Assembly (NCBI GenBank): GCA_000613465.1
Contig: BAJA01000007.1
Span: forward strand, 121,841 to 185,840
From: Bacteroides nordii WAL 11050 = JCM 12987
GTDB taxonomy: Bacteria; Bacteroidota; Bacteroidia; Bacteroidales; Bacteroidaceae
Length of the DNA stretch: 64,000 nucleotides
Reading direction: 5' to 3'
This document shows positions 9,801-18,608 of this stretch, in pieces. A program made the translations under genes and the position numbers. The notes below the pieces were generated by a model that ran no database searches, was not told where the DNA came from, and saw only the letters and a list, made by a program, of their open reading frames with translations. How positions within the stretch are numbered: position 1 is the stretch's first letter; each line of letters opens with the position of its first letter.

Positions 9801-10862
9801 GCAGTGAAAGGGCTTTCTTCCCGTAACGGTTTGGGAATGGCTATTTGCCACAGTATGGTTGAGTTATTAAAGGGGGAAATTCATATTGAAAGTGAGGTTG
9901 ATAAATATGCAGAGTTCATTGTGAGTCTGCCCGAACTGGAGTTAACTCCGTTGACAGATGGAAAACAGATTTCCTCTGTTTCTTCCCATCAGCCGGATAA
10001 GGCAGAAATGTCTGAAACAACTGAGAATGAAACGATACCTGTACCGCTTGTTTCGTTAGAGCAACTTCCAAATGACATGAAAGCGAAGATATTGGTTATT
10101 GATGACAATAAAGAGATATTGGGATTAGTTCAGGAGATTCTTTCTGACAAATATCGGATAGTAACAGCTGATGACGGCGAGAAGGGAATGGCTATCCTGA
10201 AAGCCGAGATGCCCGATCTTGTTATTACTGATATCATGATGCCGGGAACGGACGGCTTTGAACTCACCCGTCAGATCAAACAGAATAAGCATACGATGTA
10301 CATTCCATTGATCATTCTTTCGGCAAAGAATACGAATGAAGAAAAAATAGAGGGTATCGAAGCGGGAGCGGATGCCTATATACCGAAACCGTTTAATGCG
10401 ACTTATCTGTGTGCGGTGGTAGACCGTTTGCTTGATAATCGCAATAAATTAAAAGAGTACTATAATTCTTCTGCCAGTGCGTATGAGTTTACAAACGGGC
10501 AACTTATGCAGAAAGAAGATAAGGACTTCATGCAGAATGTGATTGCCTTTATTAATGAGAATATGGATAATGCCGAACTTTCTCCGGAAGATATGGCGAG
10601 TTATCTGCAGCTCAGTATTCGTAATTTGTATCGCAAGTTTAAAGAGCTTGATCAGCTACCTCCAAAAGACTTTATCAAAGATTACAGGGTTCATCATGCG
10701 GCTAAGTTACTGAAAACTACAAAGCTCACGATTCAGGAGATTATCTATAAGTCGGGATTCAATAATCGTTCTCATTTTTATAAAGAGTTTGATAAGAGAT
10801 TCAATACCACTCCGAGAGAGTTCCGCGAGGCTCATAATCATAAGGATGAGACTTTATCATAA
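6803..10862 (+). CDS. Hybrid two-component system (HTCS) regulator, one frameshift near 9660
   Basis: Joined product about 1352 residues. Order: signal peptide or anchor (about 1-22), two seven-bladed propellers of Reg_prop repeats (about 25-690, many 'LW.GT..GL' motifs), a Y_Y_Y domain (about 700-762), one membrane helix (about 772-792), HisKA with His830 in 'FTNITHEFCTPLTL', HATPase_c, a receiver domain ('ILVIDDN', phospho-acceptor Asp in 'LVITDIMMPG', about 1143, Lys in 'PKPF') and a C-terminal AraC-type helix-turn-helix. The frame breaks inside HATPase_c ('NLISNAFKYTP') and resumes at 'GIIRIRVLTENSHLLLRVYNTGKGI'. This one needs one base removed or two added. HTCS proteins sense oligosaccharide in the periplasm and activate the neighbouring utilisation genes. 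The H-box has FC where most homologues have LR. The 54-bp dyad just downstream is a candidate operator. Confidence 0.93.
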
Positions 10863-10889
10863 AAATCGCATCTATAAGTGTCCTTTTTC

Positions 10890-10943
10890 GTGACAAAAGT
10901 GACTTCAATAGTGTAAAGACATTATTGGAGACATTTTTGTCAC
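10890..10943. promoter_or_regulatory. 25-bp imperfect inverted repeat, candidate HTCS operator
   Basis: Arms 10890-10914 and 10919-10943 match at 21 of 25 positions around the 4-nt centre AAAG, with outer ends GTGACAAAAG / TTTTTGTCAC. It lies 28 bp after the HTCS stop and ends 11 bp before the -33 element of the next gene, where an activator would bind. There is no T-run, so it is a poor terminator. Two words, CAATAGTGTA (10906) and TGGAGACA (10926), recur upstream of the minus-strand enzyme operon at 30940 and 30972. Confidence 0.6.
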
Positions 10944-10953
10944 AAAAAAGAAG

Positions 10954-10982
10954 TTTGATTTGTATTTCGGCACATATTTTTG
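10954..10982 (+). promoter_or_regulatory. Bacteroides-type promoter of the GH-D enzyme gene
   Basis: TTTG at 10954-10957 and TATTTTTG at 10975-10982 (consensus TAnnTTTG) are 17 bp apart. They lie 60 bp before the ATG at 11043 and just downstream of the candidate operator. Confidence 0.55.
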
Positions 10983-11042
10983 TAGAGTCAAGCACTTTGG
11001 TGTAGCTGATTCTTAATAGTATGAAAACAAATCCGCTGATTT

Positions 11043-13943
11043 ATGAAGAAAATTCTTTTACCTTTGTTATTATTGTGGCCCTTTATTTCTATTGCTGCCG
11101 AAGACAAAGCCAGCATTACTCCTTCAACCCGGGAAGGAACTTCGGTGTGGCTTATTGAAAATGAAACCTTGTCAGCTCAAATAGAACTGAATTCTTCAGG
11201 GCAATTACTTTTTACTCATTTGTATAATAAAACTTCTCAGTCGGAATGCCTGACCGGACACGGAAGTTCCTCTTTATTCCATTATAAAGGAAGGGCGGTG
11301 GCTCATAAAAAAACAGAAGAAGGAGAACTTGTATCCTATCCGTTTGAATATTCTGCCGGAATGAAAGGATGGAGCCTGGCCGGTTCTTCTGTAGAAGACA
11401 TTCTGATGACAACTTTTTCCGGGAAAGAGTCTTTGGGAAAACGACTTTCTGTTGTTGTTCAAAACGAAGATTTGGAAGTAACTATATGTGCCGAAATCTA
11501 TGATGGCAAGTCAGGGCTACGTATACAGAACTATTTAAAGAACCTCACCGGTAATTATCGTTTTGTTATTGAAGAATCAACCGTTTTGCGTTTAAATCTT
11601 CCTAACAATCCTCATCATTTGCATTTTTCCTGCAATACGAAGTGGGAAAGTACTACTGGAGGTGTGGAAGAAGCTCCTTTGTATAATAAAGGAAAAAGAG
11701 TGGCTAAAGTTCTTTTAAACAGATACGAAGATGGGACAGGATGGTATCTGGCACCGGAAGTGAATTGGCGGACTCAGTATGGCCCGGAAGTTCCTTCATC
11801 CGCTTATGAATATATGCACCGCTCTTTTGCCGGTGCAACAGCCTGGTCTTCATCCGCTTCCGATTATGTACAGGTGATTACCCATCCGGAATCGTTCCAG
11901 TTGGTACTCTTTCCACAAGAGAAATTTGAATATATAGCGGTTAACCTCACTTTATTTACCGGAGATATGGTAGACGGTAAAATGGCAGTAGAAGAGCATT
12001 TGCGTAAACGCTATAAATATCACGATACGCAAACTTTATTTAATACAAATGACTGGGACTGGTTTACTACCGGAAAGCGTACTGACCGTTTTTACCGTGA
12101 AGTTGTCATACCTAAAGCAAAGGAGGCAGGAATGGATATGGTGATGTGGATGATGGATGGAATAACCCTAACAGTACGAATACCGGTCTTGATAATAGTG
12201 GCACACACCGGATGAAATAGTTCCCTCTCCTATGGTAACGACCGATTTTAAAGGATTAACCGATTTTATCCATGACAACGGGCTTATGTTTGGTCTGTGG
12301 TACAGTATGAGTGGAGGCAATCATAACATGGGGTTTGACTTGTCTGATCCGGCTTTTATTTCAGCAAAAAGAGAGAAAGTAAGAACATTGTTGGAGGATC
12401 ATCATATGTCTCATCAGATGGTTGATCTTACAGAGATGTGGCAAGTGCTTGATGAAACTTCGCATAGTTATCCCAGTGACAATGTCTACAGGAAGGTAGT
12501 CAGAACAAAGAACCTGATGAATGAGCTGGCTGATAAGTATCCGCAATACATCGTAAAAGTAACCAGTGAACTGGACATCCATCCTACTCAGGGAGACAGG
12601 GCGGTGGAACTGCTTCATATTCCCTATAACGGATTTATGACTTCTGTAGGAGATGCCGGAGGAGGTGTTATTGGGATGGTAAGTTATTGTTTTGGGCATT
12701 ACCCTCTCAATTCTGTTTACTTTGGAGGTACACATAGTGCCCTGATGGAGGATTATTATAAATTTATGGTAGCCCGTGATATCAAATTCGGTGTTTGTCC
12801 CGATCAGTGGAGTCAGAAAGGGATAGAGCTGATGGCTAAGTTCAATAAATGGCGTAGAAGTAAACGTATTGCTGATATGTCTACACAAATTATTCGCCCG
12901 GTTTATCTGGGGAAGGGTTGGGATAGCAATGAAGTGGCAAACTGGGATTTTGGTTCGGGGCCCTATCCTGGATGTATACTACTGAACAGAAAGATAAGGC
13001 TCTACTAATCAGTAGTAATTGTGGCGAAGTAGGACATATTGGTAAGATGCCTCTTCCGATTCGTTGGTTGGATGATCGGAAGTACTATCTGATTGAAGAT
13101 ATAACACTTGATGATACCCGGCAGTTTACCTATCATTTTGAGGGCGTTTTTACGGGAGCTGATTTAAAGAAAGGGGCATTTGCTATCAATATGTACCAGA
13201 ACAGTTCTCGTGGAAAAGCATTCTGGATACAGGAAATGAAAGCCGGTCAGCCGGTGCAGGTGCTTTATATGGACGAGAATGTAGATGACTACCAGGAAAA
13301 CTATATGGATGATGTACTGACTGTTACTCTTAAAGGAAAGGCGAACGAAGAGGCTTTGGCTATTTTATATTATCAGACAGAAAATAAAGTAAATCACTAT
13401 CGGATCCTGTTAGACGAAAATGGGCAGGGAGAATTACGTTGCACTTCTGTTCCCGAGGGTGAAGAAGAGGTGGATGGTTATCCTGGCTTTAGTGGTGGTT
13501 TGCGCTATGATCTGGAAAACCTGCACGACAATCTTATTCTTTCTGATGATAAGATAAAAATGTCTTCTGTTTTTAATGGTAATCCCGATTCGGAAGGGGG
13601 GTACAGTTCATTTGCCGGTATGAATGCGGTAGGAGACTATGTTGTCTATAAATTAGAGATTCCTTCAGCGGGGACTTATAACATATCATTAAATTATAAA
13701 TTGTCTAAAAGTAGCCGTGGGGAGTGTGGATGGGCAGTATCTGAGGATAATATAAATTATACGGATATCGGAAAACCATTCTCTCAGGCAACAACGGGTG
13801 CTGAGAAAATGGAAACACTGAATATGGGAGATTATACATTTCATACCTCCGGCACCAAATATTTTAAGATGTCTTTAACGGCTGTTTCCTCGAATGGAGG
13901 GAAAAATTTGTCTACTAACTATCTAAAACTAACTCTTCAATGA
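11043..13943 (+). CDS. Clan GH-D (GH36/GH27-like) alpha-galactosidase-like enzyme with C-terminal binding module, three frameshifts
   Basis: As given, the gene falls into frame segments 11043-12215, 12232-13008 and 12972-13943. Adding one G near 12147 and one C each near 12209 and 12967 gives a continuous product of about 967 residues. It has a signal peptide ('LLLLWPFISIAAED'), a GH36-like N-terminal beta-sandwich (about 25-340) and then the TIM-barrel with the repaired motif 'MDMVMVDDGWNNPN', like the substrate-binding DDGW of clan GH-D. 'HNMGFDLSDP', 'HQMVDLTEMWQVLDE' and 'GDAGGGVIGMVSYCFGHYP' follow. The C-terminal 120 residues look like a CBM6-type sandwich ('GDYVVYKLEIPSAGTYNISLNYKL'). 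Family-level activity is exo-alpha-galactosidase or a related alpha-glycosidase. I cannot place it in one GH family with certainty. It is coupled to the next gene by an ATGA overlap. Confidence 0.7.
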
Positions 13944-15772
13944 TCATGATAAAGAAACGAAACCTGTTAGTAATTTTATTCTCTCTTATTGCTGTATCTT
14001 TTTTGTCGGCAAAGAGTTATTATGTGAAGCCGGTAAGTTCCGGTCAGGGGTCTGGTATCTCTTGGGCTCATGCTTCAAACAATTTGCAGGATATGATAAA
14101 TAATGCATCTGCCGGTGATACAATTTGTGTTGCCGCAGGTACTTATTATGGCGGATTTACTCTGAAAGACGGCGTTTGTATGGGGGGAGGTTTTGATGGA
14201 ACGGAAAGATCCTTTATAGACCGTCAGTTCCCCGGAAGCGGACAGAATCTGACTATTTTGGATGGAGGGAATAAGCAGAGAGTACTTACTCAGGAGAAAG
14301 ACTTCTCATCCCGTACTGTTATATCGGGATTTGTTATTCAGAATGGATATGCCCTGTCCGGAGCAGGGGCTTGTCTTTTCAACAATACTGTGTTGGAGGC
14401 TTGTATTATACGCCATAATATAGGTGGTAATGCTAATATAGGTGATTATATAGAGTCATTGGGTGGAGTTGTTTTTTATGCAAGTGAAGGTAAAGCTCAT
14501 ATTTTGGCAGTTGAAGAATACGGGAAAAATTTCCAGTCTTCTGTTGTTGGGTTGAAAAGCTACTATAAACTGGAGAATGCTTTGCAAGATTGGGACGGTA
14601 AAAAGAATACGGAGGCACTGGTGCAATCCCGGGCTGCAAAAGCTCTTTCGGAGTATAAACCGGTTACTTCAGCCGGAACAATCTCTGATTGGTACATACC
14701 TTCTATCGGCGAATGGAGCACTCTCCTGTCACCGGACACTTTATCCGGAACTCTGTCTGAAACCGGAGTCCTGGTTAATGAAACTCTGAAAAAAAATAAT
14801 AAAACTCCCATTGAAGGCAATCGGTACTGGTCGTCAACAGCAGCGTCGACTACTGGGCTGGGAGAGTTGTGGTATGTGAATTTTGCAAGTAACTCTATTA
14901 ATAAGATACACTCTTTGCAGTACAATAAGCTGCGTGGAGTAAGGAGAGTGGATGCGAATACTATCAAAGGAATGGGAGGAGGTTTGTATCTGAACGAGGG
15001 GTCATATGTTATCTCTTGCCTTGTATATGATAATCAAGCTCCCGAAGCATCGGCTATATATATGAGCGAAAGAGCTTACATTTATAATTCTACAATTGTG
15101 AATAATGTTGCGATGAAAAAAGGAGAGTATGCAGTAGAAATGGCTTTAGGTGCTGCTTTGTCAGCTATCAAAAATTCTTTGTTTTGGAATAACTATGACG
15201 TAGATAATTCCCCTTTGGATTTTGTGGATATACCCGCCTATAATTGTGCTGTCCGACAAGCGACTACCACAGTAGATCAGCCAGTCATTGTATTGCACGA
15301 AAAGAATGAGAATATATCCGGTCCTAATTTTGTAAATCCTCTGAATGGTGATTTTCATCTGCTTGCCAGTTCACCGTGTGCTAAAGCGGGGACAAAATCA
15401 AATATTCCCGGACGATATGTCTTTAGAGATATGGATGGTAATAATTATAGAGATATGATAGATATTCCTGTCGGAGCGTATGCAGTCGCTACAACAACCG
15501 GAGTTGTTAATCCGTCTGTAAATGGAAATCAGTTTGTGGTTCATCCGTCATCTCCGGTGAAAGGAGAGGCGATGGAAATTCATTTTCATACGGCTGAAAC
15601 AGGTTTATATCAGATTGAGATACTCTCTATTGATGGTTTAAGTATATCTCGTTCAGACTTTTATTCGAATAGCCCGTTGCTGTTGTCGGCACCTTCCACT
15701 CCGGGAGTATATCTTCTGAATATAAATCAGGATGGAGTAAAGAAACAGTCTGCGAAGATTATTGTTCGTTGA
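13940..15772 (+). CDS. Secreted parallel beta-helix protein with an inserted DUF1566-like domain and sorting-like tail
   Basis: 610 residues. The ATG at 13940 overlaps the previous stop (ATGA), and ATG 13946 is an alternative start. The signal peptide ends 'FLSAKS'. 'YYVKPVSSGQGSGISWAHAS' and 'LQDMINNASAGDTICVAAGTY' are typical of the N-terminus of right-handed beta-helix proteins that bind or cut polysaccharides. At about 170-335 the helix is interrupted by a segment unlike a beta-helix: 'GGVVFYASEGKAHILAVEEY', 'WYIPSIGEW', 'YWSSTAAS', 'WYVNF', 'LRGVRRV'. This is the pattern of DUF1566 / Fibrobacter-type lectin-like domains. The helix resumes ('GGGLYLNEGSYVISCLVYDN', 'IYNSTIVNN'), and a Por-like tail ends the protein. 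No lyase catalytic motif is evident. It probably binds or processes the locus glycan at the surface. Confidence 0.7.
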   Translation: MIMIKKRNLLVILFSLIAVSFLSAKSYYVKPVSSGQGSGISWAHASNNLQDMINNASAGDTICVAAGTYYGGFTLKDGVCMGGGFDGTERSFIDRQFPGSGQNLTILDGGNKQRVLTQEKDFSSRTVISGFVIQNGYALSGAGACLFNNTVLEACIIRHNIGGNANIGDYIESLGGVVFYASEGKAHILAVEEYGKNFQSSVVGLKSYYKLENALQDWDGKKNTEALVQSRAAKALSEYKPVTSAGTISDWYIPSIGEWSTLLSPDTLSGTLSETGVLVNETLKKNNKTPIEGNRYWSSTAASTTGLGELWYVNFASNSINKIHSLQYNKLRGVRRVDANTIKGMGGGLYLNEGSYVISCLVYDNQAPEASAIYMSERAYIYNSTIVNNVAMKKGEYAVEMALGAALSAIKNSLFWNNYDVDNSPLDFVDIPAYNCAVRQATTTVDQPVIVLHEKNENISGPNFVNPLNGDFHLLASSPCAKAGTKSNIPGRYVFRDMDGNNYRDMIDIPVGAYAVATTTGVVNPSVNGNQFVVHPSSPVKGEAMEIHFHTAETGLYQIEILSIDGLSISRSDFYSNSPLLLSAPSTPGVYLLNINQDGVKKQSAKIIVR

Positions 15773-16458
15773 TGTTGAGAATGATTATTTATATAAATGA
15801 TAACCTATGTTGTTTTATTTACGTAGAGGATGATTGATATGGAGGCATTGATTGTTTTCTTCTAAACATATACTTTCTTATACTTAATCATAACGTACTT
15901 TATCTCTATAGATCGTTTGCTTTCTTCATCTATTATCTACAAAGATGAGAATTAAAAACATCCCCATGTTTTGGAGCACAACATGGGGATGTTCTTTTGC
16001 TGAACATCCGGATGTTATCACTAAAATCATCCGGGTGTTTTATAATCAGAAATCAAATAATAATCATGCAATATAGTATGTTTCAATTGTTTAATTCTAA
16101 TATGCTTTGTTGTTGCTAATATATACATTTCAACAGTGTTTTTTTCAATTAGACAACTATAAAATCAGATTAAGAGGTTGGAATTATCATTTTATTGTGA
16201 GAAAAATATTGGATAATTTAATAGAAGGTGTTAATTGTTTGAATTAATTCGGATAAAACTGTTGTAGTTTATGCTTTCTTACAGAATCAGACAGTTTTGG
16301 CACTGTTGTATACATCTTTTGAATATACTTTATGTTTCTTTGTAGCATCAATCTTTTGGGAGAGAGTAGACTTATTAAATATTGGTTGTGCGAATTATTT
16401 TGCTCTATATTGTGATTAAGAGGGTGTATTCTCTTAATCATTAAAAAATAAATAAAAT
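15773..16458. other. 686-bp AT-rich intergenic region with array A
   Basis: No gene seen. Array A (15957-16048) begins 185 bp after the beta-helix stop. The remaining 400 bp are AT-rich with several ATATA and T-runs, and should contain the promoter of the following lipoprotein gene. No exact TAnnTTTG box was found near 16459. Confidence 0.6.
15957..16048. repeat. Four-unit 23-bp tandem array (array A, AACATCCSSRTGTT core)
   Basis: Units start at 15957, 15980, 16003 and 16026, exactly 23 bp apart. The 14-bp cores are AACATCCCCATGTT, AACATGGGGATGTT, AACATCCGGATGTT and ATCATCCGGGTGTT. Units 1 and 2 are exact reverse complements and unit 3 is a perfect palindrome. Units 1 and 2 can form a 14-bp hairpin followed by CTTTT, so this part may also terminate transcription of the upstream locus. 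The same cores recur at 55867. Confidence 0.9.
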
Positions 16459-17565
16459 ATGAGAATTTTGATCAAGGTTGTTATAGTAATACTGGGTGTG
16501 CTGGTAACTGTATCCTGTAAGGATAGAAATAATGAGAAAGATATTTTTCCTGTTGTTGAGGTGGATTTATTTAATCCAGTTGAAGAAGTGCCGGTATCGT
16601 CATTTATTGACACTTTAATTTCGGTTAGATTAGAGTTGCCAAAACCTTTGTTTTTTGGTGTTACTGCAGATGTCTTGTTTGCCGATACAAATATCTATGT
16701 TCATGATAGTAAACAAGAAATAATATTCCGTTTTAATAGTCAAGGAAATTTTCTAAATATGATAGGAAAACTTGGAAATGGGCCGGGAGAATTTTCTTCG
16801 TGTAGTTCTTGTTTCTTGAATGGAGATACTGTGTTTGTAAGTGATCTTGATACTCGGAGGATATTTAGTTATACTCAGGAGGGAAATTTTATAAATGTGA
16901 TTTCATTTCCGTTTAGCTTTGTATATGAGGATATTGTATATTTGCCGAATGGGGAGTTTTTATGTCATCGGTTAGCGCCTGCAAAAAATAACCGTGGAAT
17001 TTGGATTATGAATAAAAAAGGTGAAAAGTCAGAGGTAGTGTATGCAAATGAAGATGTTTATCCTTATATTCATAGTAGTTGGAACACCTTATCTGTGCTT
17101 GGAGGCGGACTAATTGGTATCTACGAACCTCCTACCGGAAACTATTACTCTTTTAATACGAAAGATCATTCATTAAAAAAAGTGATACAGTTGAGAGCAA
17201 ATGCGAAAATGCTGGGTGATTTTAAAGGTATTGATAGTACGATTGGTCTCAAAGAAGAGTATTCAAACTGTTCTATAATACTTAATACTGACAATTATAT
17301 TTTCTCGTTGTGGGTTTTGCCCGGTTACACTTCCGGAGTATTTTCTCTATATTCTAAAGAGGCAAAAAAGATGACAATCTTTAAGAAACCTTTAGTGGAT
17401 TTTCCCGGTTATTTTTCTTTAGGAACGATGAAGTCTTCTAATCTACCTAATACATTAGTAACCATATTAACAGATGAATATCAATTTGATGATTGTCCGA
17501 AGCAATACAAGAATCTGGAGTTTAATGAGCGGGTTATGATTGTCAACAAATGGGTGTTTAAGTAA
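16459..17565 (+). CDS. 6-bladed beta-propeller lipoprotein
   Basis: 368 residues with a lipobox (VLVTVSC, Cys about 20). It has the arrangement of the Bacteroides 6-bladed beta-propeller family: 'FIDTLISVRLE', 'NIYVHDSKQEIIFRFNSQGNFLNMIGKLGNGPGEF' (NHL-like blade with the GxGPGEF turn), then 'FVSDLDTRRIFSYTQEGNFI'. These proteins are surface or periplasmic lipoproteins of unknown ligand, often in multi-gene families. The gene is AT-rich compared with its neighbours. A remnant of a related protein follows in the same frame directly after the stop. Family assignment is good, the role unknown. Confidence 0.8.
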   Translation: MRILIKVVIVILGVLVTVSCKDRNNEKDIFPVVEVDLFNPVEEVPVSSFIDTLISVRLELPKPLFFGVTADVLFADTNIYVHDSKQEIIFRFNSQGNFLNMIGKLGNGPGEFSSCSSCFLNGDTVFVSDLDTRRIFSYTQEGNFINVISFPFSFVYEDIVYLPNGEFLCHRLAPAKNNRGIWIMNKKGEKSEVVYANEDVYPYIHSSWNTLSVLGGGLIGIYEPPTGNYYSFNTKDHSLKKVIQLRANAKMLGDFKGIDSTIGLKEEYSNCSIILNTDNYIFSLWVLPGYTSGVFSLYSKEAKKMTIFKKPLVDFPGYFSLGTMKSSNLPNTLVTILTDEYQFDDCPKQYKNLEFNERVMIVNKWVFK

Positions 17566-17865
17566 TTCTATTCTATTTTTATCACTTATTGTGAAAATTC
17601 GCGATATTATGTTACCCAGTTTTGCTTAAAAAATAAGATATATAAACTTTTTTATCAATATCCTGTCGTTTGTAACCGATTTAAAGAAGTTGATATTGTA
17701 GCTCCCAAAATATTAGATGAGTCGTTTGCATATTCTATTGTTTCTTCGGAGGCTTTAGATCGATTTATAAATCCGGATTTATTAGATGAAGACAACGAGA
17801 AAAGATATAATTCTGTAAATCAGGATAGTAATCCGATTATCATTCGATATACATTCAAAAAGTAG
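17566..17865 (+). pseudogene. C-terminal remnant of a second beta-propeller-type protein
   Basis: After the TAA at 17563 the same frame stays open for 99 codons to TAG at 17863 with no ATG-led start. The tail '...SEALDRFINPDLLDEDNEKR' and then '..QDSNPIIIRYTFKK' resembles the C-terminal end of Bacteroides 6-bladed propeller lipoproteins, which often end in a 'NP.I.IYTLK'-like strand. It is most likely the 3' end of a paralogue left after a deletion or recombination that fused the two copies. Confidence 0.5.
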
Positions 17866-18036
17866 AGCCTGCTTTAGGCTTTATTCAATTATCCATTACT
17901 GATGATCTAAACTATATTTATTGAAAGATTATTTTAAGGGTGTTTATATCTCCATCCGGTTTCCTTTTTCGTTACAACAAAGCGAGGCTGTTTTCTTCAC
18001 CCTTTATGCCTGTTGTTAAATATGCAAACTTTCATT

Positions 18037-18124
18037 TCGTTTCTCTACGAAGATCGCCTCGATGCTCTACGAGAAACGACCCGATCTCCGTAGAGAAACG
18101 ACTCGATCTTCGTAGAGAAAAAAT
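18037..18124. repeat. Four-unit 22-bp tandem array (array D, CTCTACGAAGATCG core)
   Basis: Four contiguous 22-bp units start at 18037, 18059, 18081 and 18103. Their cores are CTCTACGAAGATCG, CTCTACGAGAAACG, TCCGTAGAGAAACG and TTCGTAGAGAAA. Units 1 and 4 form a perfect 17-bp inverted repeat (18040-18056 with 18104-18120). The 22-bp period excludes a coding repeat. Confidence 0.85.
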
Positions 18125-18373
18125 AGATTTTGTAATACATTGATTATTAGCATGCTGGTTAAGGACGCGTATGTAGCATATTTTCAATCTATAAGACTCT
18201 CCTTTACCTCTCCTTTCACCCTATTTGTATTTCTGAAATAACTACAATTTCAGGATTCTGCTAAATGTAATCCCTATCATATCGTTATTGCTGAGCTACC
18301 GAACTGTAAATAGCATACAATGGTTTGTTAGCGATATTATTTAGTAAGTAATTGTTCTAAATTATATGATATT

Positions 18374-18500
18374 ATTATTGAAACGCAAATGATTGTAGAT
18401 TAAATAGCTGCGCTATACTTGAGTGATGATATGCTTTGCGTGAATCTGCGAGTTTCTGCGTTTTAATAATAGTATCCTATAATTTTGAACAGTTACTTAT
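18374..18500. repeat. Dispersed intergenic repeat of about 130 bp, copy 1
   Basis: Nearly identical to 31251-31384 apart from a 9-bp gap near the left end, starting ATTGAAACGCAAATGAT and ending ACTTAT. The ends carry opposed ATCTGCG/CGCAGAT words, so each copy can fold into a long imperfect hairpin. It lies 109 bp past the end of the FAD oxidoreductase gene. Confidence 0.85.
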
Positions 18501-18608
18501 GCATTTGTTTATCGATACATTGAATTATATTTGTGATATGATTTTGCCTCCAGAACTGATTACTGGAGGCATATCTTATTTTGCGTATTTTATTTATCTC
18601 CGGAGGAG

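Larger units (their letters stand above)
17866..18608. other. 743-bp intergenic region with a small terminator, array D and a dispersed repeat
   Basis: It begins with a small hairpin (AGCCT/AGGCT, 17866-17880, then TTTATT) that fits a terminator. Array D (18037-18124) and a 127-bp dispersed repeat (18374-18500) follow. Between them the sequence is AT-rich without a supported gene. Short ORFs here are chance frames. Confidence 0.6.
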
